Shown here piece after piece: positions 1 through 5,631 of a stretch of DNA of 9,152 nt (the stretch's first letter is position 1; each line of letters opens with the position of its first letter). The notes beneath the pieces were generated by a model. The model worked only from the letters and a program-made list of their open reading frames with translations, was not told the origin of the DNA and did not search any database. Source of the stretch: an uncultured Bacillota bacterium (GTDB lineage Bacteria > Bacillota_I > Bacilli_A > RF39 > UBA660); assembly GCA_947179265.1 (NCBI GenBank), contig CAMXBB010000039.1:1-9152 (forward strand). The letters are read 5' to 3'. The position numbers were made by a program, and so were the translations under genes.

Positions 1-475
1 AAGTTTTTCTCTCATTATTTTCACCTATTATTGAATTACCTTTTAATAAAAAGTGTATCGAAGAAGAGCTATTGTTTATAGTGAAGGTTTAAACTTTACT
101 AAAGAAAAAAGCTTCGGTGTTGAAGAACCAGCATTTTAGATTTTTTTCTCATTGCATGATTTTTAGCCTTTTATTTTTTATTAAGGAAAAAGTATACAAT
201 TATAAGCTACAAAATTCTAACGAGTAAAAGATTTGTCTCTTGCCTAAAGACTTGTGATAAGATTTAAAATCCTAAAAAAATAAGCTATGAGTTATATAAA
301 TTTTAAAGAAGATAGCAGTTGCTGCTAAATATTTATGGCATGCACAGATTGATGAAACCTTAAATAGATATTCGTCCATGTTTAGAAATAAGGTAGACAA
401 CATCATGGAATTAAATAACATTTTTTAGTTTTAGTAAATTTGCCTTTCCCTTATAAATAAAGGGCCAAAAAAAGT
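1..475. other. Gene-free left end, possible decayed coding remnants
   Basis: No gene with a start codon and ribosome binding site is visible here. Two short stop-terminated frames read more like protein than random AT-rich DNA. One spans about 53-139 on the plus strand and contains AIVYSEGLNFTKEKSFG. The other spans about 300-428 and contains AAKYLWHAQIDETLNRYSS; a third short frame beginning at ATG 287 could join it by a frameshift near 310. Both are cut off upstream by stops and neither matches a family I recognise. They may be remnants of decayed genes or chance. A small hairpin (CCCTT 448-452 with AAGGG 460-464) lies beside the terminator-like hairpin that follows. Confidence 0.3.
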
Positions 476-497
476 GGAGCACATTTAATTGTGCTCC
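465..497 (-). terminator. Terminator-like hairpin read on the minus strand
   Basis: A perfect 8-bp stem (GGAGCACA 476-483 with TGTGCTCC 490-497, 6-nt loop) is followed on the minus strand by AC and then a run of seven T (complement of 467-473). On the plus strand the hairpin is followed only by TTC, so it best fits a minus-strand terminator. The nearest minus-strand gene, the XRE repressor, ends more than 1 kb to the right. The terminator may therefore close either a long repressor mRNA or an unannotated minus-strand RNA from the dyad-rich block. Confidence 0.5.
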
Positions 498-520
498 TTC
501 AGGGGGTTGTAAAATTCTGG

Positions 521-529
521 TTTTCCACA
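521..529 (+). other. DnaA-box-like nonamer
   Basis: TTTTCCACA matches the bacterial DnaA box consensus TTATCCACA at 8 of 9 positions. It is a single site beside an AT-rich, dyad-rich, gene-free block, which would suit an origin. One near match in AT-rich DNA is weak evidence and I saw no cluster of further boxes. Confidence 0.25.
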
Positions 530-566
530 GCTTCTTAGTAGCCTTTTCTCCTTATTTTACTTTAAA

Positions 567-698
567 CTAGCACTCTATGGTTTAACTCATATACTTACAA
601 AATCACTTTTTTAAGTGGTAAATAAGTGGTGGAAAATAGTGTTGATAGCCCCTCCTTTTTCAACATAAAATTCCATTAGCAAAACCATAGATTAGCAC
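567..698. repeat. Inverted repeat pair plus AAGTGGT direct repeats
   Basis: Positions 567-583 and 682-698 are inverted imperfect copies sharing AAACCATAGA and ending in TGCTAG/TAGCAC. Between them lie two direct copies of AAGTGGT (613-619 and 624-630, 11-bp period) and a small hairpin (CACTT 604-608 with AAGTG 613-617). The segment 618-644 also recurs in inverted, imperfect form at 1060-1084. Iterons, a centromere-like array or part of a folded RNA are all possible; no gene is present. Confidence 0.5.
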
Positions 699-720
699 CT
701 TAATTTGAAAATTTCTTTAC

Positions 721-903
721 AAATTACATTAACCATTCAATTTTATTCCAATTCCTCTATTGTCTAGCATGAACCTAAATATTATTCTTAATATAATTAA
801 GCCTATCAATTAAAAAGTAATTGCTAGGCATTAAAAGCATTGCGAATAATATTTACCTACTAGCAATAGATTTTCTCGGCATAAAAAATGGTTAATGTAA
901 TTT
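721..903. repeat. 183-nt long imperfect hairpin (cruciform or MITE-like)
   Basis: Nested complementary arms share one centre. 721-737 pairs perfectly with 887-903 (17 bp). ATTG/CTAG at 759-767 pairs with 860-867 allowing one bulge. 777-787 pairs perfectly with 844-854 (11 bp). 801-812 pairs with 818-829 (11 of 12) around an AAAAG loop. This is far more organised than chance AT-rich dyads. I see no coding frame and no obvious target-site duplication at 712-720 versus 904-912. It could be a small non-autonomous mobile element, an origin-type cruciform, or the core of a structured RNA. Confidence 0.7.
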
Positions 904-1059
904 ATTCTAAAAGTGCATTTTTTAGGCAAATTATTTTGATATTTTTTATAAAAAACATCTATAAAATTAAACAAAAAATATATCCCACTGTCCGACTTGA
1001 ACATTGGTATTTTTCTTTTTCCCCTCTATTTATGGGATAAAATAAGGTTTTAATTTTTT

Positions 1060-1084
1060 TACCACTTATTTCACCACTATTTAC
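1060..1084. repeat. Distal inverted partner of 618-644
   Basis: The reverse complement of this stretch begins GTAAATAGTGGTG and closely parallels GTAAATAAGTGGTGG at 618-632, with single-base gaps. The two segments bracket the 721-903 hairpin, which suggests a common larger structure. Confidence 0.45.
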
Positions 1085-1138
1085 ATTCAAAAAAGACATA
1101 TTTTTTATAGGAATTGTAAGGATCTTGATGATTAATAG

Positions 1139-1165
1139 ATATTTATATACTTCGTATATAAATAT
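1139..1165 (+). repeat. 27-bp palindrome, copy 1
   Basis: A perfect inverted repeat: arm ATATTTATATAC (1139-1150), TTC centre (1151-1153), arm GTATATAAATAT (1154-1165). The left flank is attaatag; the right flank gaagaaatatac is shared with copy 3. The core is identical in four places (1139, 1501, 6250, 7024), always with TTC on the plus strand, so the copies are also direct repeats. A TGGCATAG tandem motif begins 49 nt downstream. Confidence 0.9.
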
Positions 1166-1214
1166 GAAGAAATATACTTTAAGGATAACTATGCAAAATT
1201 TACTCTAATCCATG

Positions 1215-1239
1215 TGGCATAGTGGCATAGTAAAATTCC
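1215..1239 (+). repeat. Tandem TGGCATAG motif, copy A
   Basis: Two back-to-back copies of the octamer TGGCATAG are followed by TAAAATTCC, 25 nt in all. The same 25-nt layout recurs at 6791-6815 and 7111-7135 with one to three changes. Here and at 7111 it follows a copy of the 27-bp palindrome by about 50-60 nt, so the two may form one composite element. Its function is not recognised. Confidence 0.75.
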
Positions 1240-1500
1240 CAATATTATAAAGCTAGCCTACACCCCATAATCTCTGTTCGGTATGGACAAACTAGATTAT
1301 TATTATATCTTATTACCCTTTGTTTTATAGTGGTTTTAAATTTAATGAAGTTATTTTGTAAGTTCTTAAATTATCATAGTTTATTATAGGTTTTAGGACA
1401 CCTGTTGATTTTTGGCACATAGTTTTGTTTTGTATTAATAATTATTAAGATTACTATGTTATATTAATTATAGATGTTGATAAAAGGTTTTAATAATTGG
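1240..1500. other. Gene-free stretch between repeats
   Basis: This is AT-rich DNA with no supported gene, terminator or ribosome binding site on either strand. It lies between the copy A motif and palindrome copy 2, and I see no organised structure in it. Confidence 0.5.
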
Positions 1501-1527
1501 ATATTTATATACTTCGTATATAAATAT
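1501..1527 (+). repeat. 27-bp palindrome, copy 2
   Basis: The core is identical to copy 1 (arms 1501-1512 and 1516-1527, TTC between). The left flank is aataattgg and the right flank diverges after ATAAG. It lies 45 nt beyond the stop codon of the minus-strand XRE gene, and no TGGCATAG motif follows it. Confidence 0.9.
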
Positions 1528-1572
1528 AAGAAAAACTATAACCTGTATATAAAAATATCTTGATTTAGTTTT

Positions 1573-1824
1573 TTACTTTTTAATTAAGGTATCTATACTA
1601 ACATCTAAAGCGACTGATATTTTATATAATGTATCTACAGAAAAATTATATGCTACTTTCTCACTTTCAATTTGTCTTATAAACTCGTGAGATAAGTCTA
1701 CCATTTCCGATAGTTCCTCTGAGGTTAACCCTTTTAATTTTCTGTATTTCTTAATGTTTTTACGAATGGTATTGTATATGTCTGTATCATATTTTATTTT
1801 TTTAAGTGGCTTATTTAATCTCAT
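1573..1824 (-). CDS. XRE-family (Cro/CI-type) HTH repressor
   Basis: This encodes an 83-residue cytoplasmic DNA-binding protein made of a single HTH_3 domain (about residues 18-82). The two helices of the motif fit GLTSEELSEMVDLSHEFIRQIE (32-53), followed by the usual tail in which LYKISVALDVSIDTLI packs the fold. There is no C-terminal peptidase or oligomerisation domain, so it is a Cro-like or small plasmid repressor, not a self-cleaving CI. An AGAGGT ribosome binding site sits 6 nt before the ATG. It diverges from the small-RNA promoter, and the 1833-1888 half-sites lie between them, so it probably represses itself and the RNA. The target and role are inferred; the fold is a confident call. 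Confidence 0.88.
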   Translation of the reverse strand: MRLNKPLKKIKYDTDIYNTIRKNIKKYRKLKGLTSEELSEMVDLSHEFIRQIESEKVAYNFSVDTLYKISVALDVSIDTLIKK

Positions 1825-1832
1825 ATCAACAC

Positions 1833-1888
1833 CTCTACATTTATTGTAGAGTAATGCCTAACATTTTATTGTAAGGTATTACCCTACA
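1833..1888. promoter_or_regulatory. Operator array of five alternating half-sites
   Basis: A perfect 7-bp dyad (CTCTACA 1833-1839, TGTAGAG 1845-1851) is followed by a second imperfect dyad (TAATGCCTAACA 1852-1863 with TGTAAGGTATTA 1870-1881, 10 of 12) and a further half-site CCCTACA (1882-1888). The half-sites begin at 1833, 1845, 1857, 1870 and 1882, so they alternate in orientation every 12-13 bp. The array covers the XRE promoter and leader and stops 7 bp before the -35 of the small-RNA promoter. It is the natural binding region for the adjacent XRE repressor (inference). Confidence 0.7.
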
Positions 1889-1890
1889 AA
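1863..1890 (-). promoter_or_regulatory. Likely promoter of the XRE repressor gene
   Basis: Read on the minus strand, TTTGTA (1890-1885) and TAAAAT (1868-1863) are separated by 16 nt, matching -35 and -10 elements. They lie inside the half-site array, consistent with autorepression. The -35 is imperfect, so the exact position is tentative. Confidence 0.4.
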
Positions 1891-1895
1891 GAGTA

Positions 1896-1925
1896 TTGAC
1901 ATTTTTAAAATTTTTATGCTAAAAT
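1896..1925 (+). promoter_or_regulatory. Strong sigma-A promoter of the small RNA
   Basis: A consensus -35 TTGACA (1896-1901) is followed after 18 nt by TAAAAT (1920-1925). Transcription would begin at about 1931, exactly where the first hairpin starts. The -35 sits next to the last half-site of the operator array. Confidence 0.7.
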
Positions 1926-1930
1926 AATAT

Positions 1931-2037
1931 TGTCGGTAAAAGAAGTGCTAAAATCCGACATTGTAGTAAGTGTTGGTGCAGTATGCAGTAAGCCAACATT
2001 AAACAGTCGGAACACAAGGTAGTATCGTGTTCCTTTT
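1931..2037 (+). ncRNA. Candidate structured small RNA, three hairpins
   Basis: A consensus promoter leads directly into three successive hairpins. Hairpin 1 is TGTCGG 1931-1936 with CCGACA 1955-1960. Hairpin 2 is AGTGTTGG 1969-1976 with CCAACATT 1993-2000, extended by a TGCA/TGCA inner stem at 1977-1987. Hairpin 3 is GGAACAC 2009-2015 with GTGTTCC 2027-2033, followed by TTTT. CCGACA can also pair with TGTTGG of hairpin 2 (one G-U), and GTCGG recurs at 2006-2010 within the base of hairpin 3, so alternative folds are possible. The loop of hairpin 1 carries AAAGAAGTGCTAAAAT (1939-1954), nearly identical to the lipoprotein start region at 2056-2071. It matches no RNA family I recognise. It could be a trans-acting RNA or a leader with an attenuator; a GTG-started 25-codon frame (1945-2022) lacks a well-spaced ribosome site. 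Confidence 0.6.
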
Positions 2038-2040
2038 ATT
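2009..2040 (+). terminator. Rho-independent terminator of the small RNA
   Basis: A perfect 7-bp stem (GGAACAC 2009-2015, GTGTTCC 2027-2033) with an 11-nt loop is followed by TTTTATTTTG. It separates the upstream small-RNA promoter from the lipoprotein gene, and could be a full terminator or a regulated attenuator. Confidence 0.75.
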
Positions 2041-2041
2041 T

Positions 2042-2050
2042 TGTTATAAT
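2042..2050 (+). promoter_or_regulatory. Extended -10 promoter of the lipoprotein gene
   Basis: TGT followed by TATAAT forms a TGn-TATAAT extended -10, placing the transcript start near 2057 and leaving a very short leader. No good -35 is seen 16-18 nt upstream because that space is occupied by the terminator stem. ATAATATT at 2046-2053 also occurs at 1924-1931, at the -10 of the small-RNA promoter. Confidence 0.5.
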
Positions 2051-2069
2051 ATTAGAAAGAAGTGATAAA

Positions 2070-3041
2070 ATGAAAAAGTTTTTTGTAATTTTATTATGTA
2101 TGGTTTTACTAGTTGGAATAACTGGTTGTGGAAATGATGAGCAAACTAATAAATCGAATAAAAACGAATTGATTATACAAAATATACAGGATTACTATAT
2201 TAATTATTATAATGAACTTAGGGAAAAGTATTATGCAGAGTCTTATGCAGCCTATAAGCACACTCATATTGCTGGCACAAAAGATGATTTCAAAAATAAT
2301 TATTATAAAGAAAAAATACAGGTATATGCTTTTAAAGATATAAACAATGATAATATAGAAGATTTTATCATAAAGACAATTCCTGAAAATGATTGGGATG
2401 AGAAAAAATCATGGAAAATATATGCTTCTATTGAAGCATATACAATAGATATAAAAACAAAAGAAATAGAAAAAATTATGGATGCTAATTTTGATGATAA
2501 TCTGTTGTATAACTCAGATAAAAATATTTATTTATCTAAACTTAGCAGAAAATATGAATATCCAGATCTAACTAGTTATTATATTATAAGTCCAAATGAA
2601 GAAGGAGTATATAATCAAACTAAGTTGATAAGTTATTTCCCTACTAAAAAAGATGATTTTTTTTATAAGGTTCTTGGAGGTGGGAATAGTATTTCTGAGG
2701 ATGAATATCTAAGTTATGTTAAAGATACAAAGGAAATAGTTTTTGAATATATCGATCCTAAAAATTCATTACATGAATTAGATGATAAACTTCTTAAAGA
2801 AGTTGATGAAATCTTAGATGGCAATTCTAAACAAGATAATTTAACTTGTTCTTCAAAAGATGTAGATAATATTATTGAATTATTATTAAGGGGAGAAAAA
2901 GTAAGAGTAGACTCTAATTCGGATATTAAAATTAGTAGTGATGAAAGAATCCAAAATTATAACCAAGAATATCCTTATGCGACAGAATATACAATAAGTT
3001 GCGGTTCTTATTCTAAGTCGGTAAGAATATCACATAAATAA
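2070..3041 (+). CDS. Secreted lipoprotein with a DxNxD calcium-type loop
   Basis: This 323-residue protein has a classic lipoprotein signal: MKKFF, a hydrophobic stretch (4-17) and a lipobox ITGC with the modified cysteine at 20. After export it should be lipid-anchored on the outer face of the membrane. A flexible Asn/Lys-rich linker follows. Residues 86-101 (YAFKDINNDNIEDFII) match the DxNxDxxxD calcium-loop style found in many clostridial lipoproteins. The rest (about 105-323) is acidic and Tyr/Asp-rich with no domain I can name. The start is fixed by a weak AAAGAAGTG site 5 nt before the ATG. It is followed after 29 nt by the PASTA gene and probably shares its transcript up to the 3982 terminator. 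The function is unknown; surface modification of the host is a guess. Confidence 0.85.
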   Translation: MKKFFVILLCMVLLVGITGCGNDEQTNKSNKNELIIQNIQDYYINYYNELREKYYAESYAAYKHTHIAGTKDDFKNNYYKEKIQVYAFKDINNDNIEDFIIKTIPENDWDEKKSWKIYASIEAYTIDIKTKEIEKIMDANFDDNLLYNSDKNIYLSKLSRKYEYPDLTSYYIISPNEEGVYNQTKLISYFPTKKDDFFYKVLGGGNSISEDEYLSYVKDTKEIVFEYIDPKNSLHELDDKLLKEVDEILDGNSKQDNLTCSSKDVDNIIELLLRGEKVRVDSNSDIKISSDERIQNYNQEYPYATEYTISCGSYSKSVRISHK

Positions 3042-3070
3042 AATATTAATATATAGAGGAGTGAGGAGTT

Positions 3071-3952
3071 ATGAAAAATAATCAAAATAAAAAAGAGCCT
3101 ACTAATTTAGGCAATGTTATCACCTATATTGTAGCAGTAGTTATTATTGCAGTTATATTTATTGGTATTACAAAACTATATTCAAATCCCGAAAAGGAAA
3201 AAGAAAAAGAATATGCAAGAATACATGCAATTAGTGATATAAGTCAAAATGATAAAGATATAAAAAGTTCATTAGGTTGCAAAACTGACAGTGTAACATC
3301 TGATGGAATTATATTAGTTAAGTGTACTGATTATGGAGATAATATATCAGTACAATATGGAAGCAATGAAGTTTGGTATGGATATATGCCTAGTGATGAT
3401 GGTATATACTCTTATTATATAGATAAAGACCAAGATATGGTTTTGTCTATGCTAAGAAAAAAGGAAGTAAATCAAAGTAATAATAATACCCAAACAAGCA
3501 CATCTATTGATAGTAATAGTCAAACAAATAACAATCATGAGGGCCAAACAGAAATAGTTATTGATAATTACATAGGAAAAGATTATGTGAACATTAAATC
3601 TTCATTAGAAAAACTGGGAGTAGAAGTCATTATCGAAACAACCACGTCATCTAATAAAGAAAACACAATTGTTTCTCAATCTGTATCTCCTGGAAAATAT
3701 TATGCTTCTATGCTAAGAGGAAAACTTCAATTTTCGATTACTCTAAAAATACCTGAGGTTTTATACCCAGACTTTACCAACGGTAATTATACAATAAATG
3801 ATGTGATGAATTTTGCAAATAATAACAGTTTATCTTTAACTATTATAAAAGAACAATCTGAATTGCCTAGTGGCACTATTATTTCTCAATCTAAAGAAAC
3901 TGGAACAAAAGTAACGACTGGTGCAACATTAAAGATTACTGTTGCTGAGTAA
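3071..3952 (+). CDS. Membrane-anchored protein with two PASTA domains
   Basis: This 293-residue protein has a short cytoplasmic N-terminus (1-15), one transmembrane helix (about 16-34, VITYIVAVVIIAVIFIGITK) and an extracellular remainder. Residues 40-132 are a charged domain I do not recognise, with two cysteines (70 and 85). Residues 133-160 are a low-complexity Asn/Ser/Thr/Gln linker. Two C-terminal repeats fit PASTA domains, about 161-226 and 227-293, each ending in the signature (TIVSQSVSPG; GTIISQSKETGTKVTTG). PASTA domains bind peptidoglycan fragments or beta-lactams in Ser/Thr kinases and penicillin-binding proteins, but no kinase or transpeptidase domain is present here. The ribosome site is GAGGAG at 3056-3061, 9 nt before the ATG. 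Its pairing with the lipoprotein suggests a joint role at the cell wall (inference). Confidence 0.82.
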   Translation: MKNNQNKKEPTNLGNVITYIVAVVIIAVIFIGITKLYSNPEKEKEKEYARIHAISDISQNDKDIKSSLGCKTDSVTSDGIILVKCTDYGDNISVQYGSNEVWYGYMPSDDGIYSYYIDKDQDMVLSMLRKKEVNQSNNNTQTSTSIDSNSQTNNNHEGQTEIVIDNYIGKDYVNIKSSLEKLGVEVIIETTTSSNKENTIVSQSVSPGKYYASMLRGKLQFSITLKIPEVLYPDFTNGNYTINDVMNFANNNSLSLTIIKEQSELPSGTIISQSKETGTKVTTGATLKITVAE

Positions 3953-3981
3953 CAAAGAAAAACTATTAAATATTTAAAAAT

Positions 3982-4019
3982 AGCCCATTCTCCTATTTGA
4001 TAATGGGGCTTTTTATTTT
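3982..4019 (+). terminator. Rho-independent terminator after the PASTA gene
   Basis: AGCCCATT (3982-3989) pairs with AATGGGGCT (4002-4010) with one bulged G, followed by TTTTTATTTT. It ends the lipoprotein-PASTA transcript 30 nt after the stop codon and separates it from the metallo-hydrolase operon. Confidence 0.85.
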
Positions 4020-4103
4020 GTATTACTCCTTATAAAAATTACTATGGTATTTTATTTATAGAGTGGTAGTAATGACTAAATTACTATTACTTAAAAATAA
4101 AGA

Positions 4104-4108
4104 AAGGA
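4104..4108 (+). promoter_or_regulatory. Ribosome binding site that sets the metallo-hydrolase start
   Basis: AAGGA within AGAAAGGAAA lies 8 nt before the ATG at 4117. The longer in-frame start at 4063 has no comparable site and would add 18 residues not expected in the family, so 4117 is preferred. The promoter in 4020-4100 is not clear. Confidence 0.75.
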
Positions 4109-4116
4109 AAATATCT

Positions 4117-5304
4117 ATGCAAATTAAAATTCATAGGGGGATTAATCAAATTGGTGGATGTGTAACCGAAATCAAAAGTAAAAAAGCTAGAATACTAATT
4201 GATGTTGGCTCGAATCTTCCAAACTGTGAAAGTAAAGTAAAAGTGAATGTTGCTAATATTAGTAAAAAATGTGATGCTGTTTTTATCACTCACTATCATT
4301 TAGACCATATCGGCGAATATATGCAAGTTAAAAAACAAGTACCTATTTACATAGGAGAACAAGCAAAAGAAGTTTTTATGATCTATCAAAAGAAAATGAA
4401 AGAACCCAACATTGCAGAAGTTACACAAGAACACATTGATAGATTAAAAACTTTCAAAACATTTAAGCAAGATATACCTTTGGAAATTGGAGATATGAAA
4501 ATAACCCCTATTCCTGTAAATCACTCTGCTTTTGATAGTTATATGTTTCTTATTGAAGCAGAAGGTAAAAGAGTTTTACATACTGGAGATTTCCGAACAC
4601 ATGGTCCTGATGGTAAAGACATACACAAAACACTTGAGGAAATAGGAAATGTTGATGTACTCATTTGTGAACATACTACTCTTTCAAGATTAGATGAAGT
4701 TTTTATGTCTGAGTTAAAGCTACAAGAAGAAGCCATTGACTTAATAAAGAATAATAAGTATGTCTTTATAATGTGTGCTTCTACTAATATTGATAGGATA
4801 GCTTCTTTCTACCACGCTAATAAAAAAGCAGGAGAAAAACTATTTATATGTGATGTGTACCAAAAGGAAATACTTGACTATGTAACAAAGACTAGCAAAA
4901 AGTATAAAGACTACTACGATTTTTCAGATGTTAAAAGTTTTGATAGTAAGTTTTATGAAGAAATGGTAGATAAAGGTTTTTGTATGCTAGTACGAAGTAA
5001 TTACTTTTCAAAAAAGTTTGTTAATAGTCCTAATTTTAAAGATAACCTATTTATTTATTCTCAATGGTTAGGATATTTACAAGGATCTAATGCTGATGAG
5101 AGTATTGTTAATTTTGTACCAAAAGAATATTATTACTTACATACTAGCGGTCATGCAACAGCTAAAGGAATTGAAGAAGTTTGTAATATTGTTAAGCCTG
5201 AAATAATAATACCTATACATGGCGAAGATGCACATGACTTTGACAAATTAAATTTACCATATAGAATTAAACATTTAAAGACTAAGAAAACATACAAAAT
5301 TTAA
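4117..5304 (+). CDS. RNase J-like beta-CASP metallo-hydrolase
   Basis: This 395-residue metallo-beta-lactamase-fold protein is probably a zinc-dependent RNA or DNA nuclease. The N-terminus IHRGINQIGG is typical of RNase J/CPSF-type enzymes. Metal-site motifs are complete: Asp29 (motif I), HYHLDH at 59-64 (motif II), His136 in NHSAFDS (motif III) and Asp158 in HTGDFR (motif IV). Beta-CASP motifs also fit: Glu185 (CEHT, A), His346 in TSGHA (B) and His368 in PIHGE (C). RNase J is usually about 550 residues; the C-terminal dimerisation domain is missing. It is the first gene of a three-gene operon with ssb (23-nt gap) and clpP. Such a nuclease could process operon or host RNA or degrade invading nucleic acid; which one is not shown. 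Confidence 0.85.
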   Translation: MQIKIHRGINQIGGCVTEIKSKKARILIDVGSNLPNCESKVKVNVANISKKCDAVFITHYHLDHIGEYMQVKKQVPIYIGEQAKEVFMIYQKKMKEPNIAEVTQEHIDRLKTFKTFKQDIPLEIGDMKITPIPVNHSAFDSYMFLIEAEGKRVLHTGDFRTHGPDGKDIHKTLEEIGNVDVLICEHTTLSRLDEVFMSELKLQEEAIDLIKNNKYVFIMCASTNIDRIASFYHANKKAGEKLFICDVYQKEILDYVTKTSKKYKDYYDFSDVKSFDSKFYEEMVDKGFCMLVRSNYFSKKFVNSPNFKDNLFIYSQWLGYLQGSNADESIVNFVPKEYYYLHTSGHATAKGIEEVCNIVKPEIIIPIHGEDAHDFDKLNLPYRIKHLKTKKTYKI

Positions 5305-5327
5305 TTATAGAAAGGAATTGAAATATA

Positions 5328-5630
5328 ATGTTAAATCAAATAGTATTAGTAGGTCGTGTTGTTTCAGACCTAGAAATAAACGAAACAGAAAATGAAAGAA
5401 AGTTTACTTCATTAAAACTAGCAGTGCAAAGAAGTTATAAGAATGAAAACGGAGAATATGAAACTGATTTTATTCCCTGTGTCTTATGGAATACAATAGC
5501 AGTAAACACCTGTGAATATTGTAAAAAAGGCGATTTAGTCGGTATTAAAGGCAGAATGCAAAACAAAGAAGATAGATTAGAAGTAATTGCAGAAAAAGTA
5601 ACATTTTTATCAAGTAGAAAGGCGGTTTAA
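5328..5630 (+). CDS. ssb: Short single-stranded DNA-binding protein
   Basis: This 100-residue protein is essentially only the OB-fold of the bacterial SSB family. The typical landmarks are present: N-terminal LNQIVLVGRVVSDLEI (2-17), the core KLAVQRSYKNENGEYETDFIPCVLW (30-54), KKGDLVGIKGRMQ (67-79) and VIAEKVTFLSS (86-96). The beta-hairpin after GRMQ is shorter than usual, and the Gly/Gln-rich linker and acidic DDIPF-type tip that recruit partners in cellular SSBs are absent. It should bind ssDNA but not recruit partners in the usual way. The ribosome site AAAGGA lies 11 nt before the ATG. It sits between the nuclease and clpP genes, one base from the latter. It probably serves element replication or protection of ssDNA. 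Confidence 0.9.
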   Translation: MLNQIVLVGRVVSDLEINETENERKFTSLKLAVQRSYKNENGEYETDFIPCVLWNTIAVNTCEYCKKGDLVGIKGRMQNKEDRLEVIAEKVTFLSSRKAV

Positions 5631-5631
5631 A

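Noticed and set aside
184..267. Plus-strand short open frame rich in Lys/Ile/Ser
   Set aside because: It has no start codon or ribosome site, and its composition is what AT-rich noncoding DNA gives by chance.
423..560. Minus-strand open frame of about 46 codons through the 476-497 hairpin
   Set aside because: It follows a stop codon with no start codon, and the terminator-like hairpin and T-run fit a noncoding reading better.
1139..1176. Palindrome copies as XerCD dif or loxP sites
   Set aside because: Only one half-site-like segment (ACTTCGTATA) matches. The second arm and the 6-8 bp spacer expected for dif or lox are not present, and four copies argue against a single resolution site.
1945..2022. 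GTG-started 25-codon peptide inside the small RNA
   Set aside because: The purine-rich AAAAGAA directly abuts the GTG, too close for a ribosome site, and the frame runs through three stems. The RNA structure explains the conservation-like pattern better.
4063..4116. Upstream in-frame start for the metallo-hydrolase
   Set aside because: There is no good ribosome site before 4063, while AAGGA is well placed before 4117, where the family-typical N-terminus begins.
4539..4736. Minus-strand 65-residue open frame inside the metallo-hydrolase gene
   Set aside because: It is fully antisense to a well-supported gene, has no ribosome binding site and no recognisable protein features.
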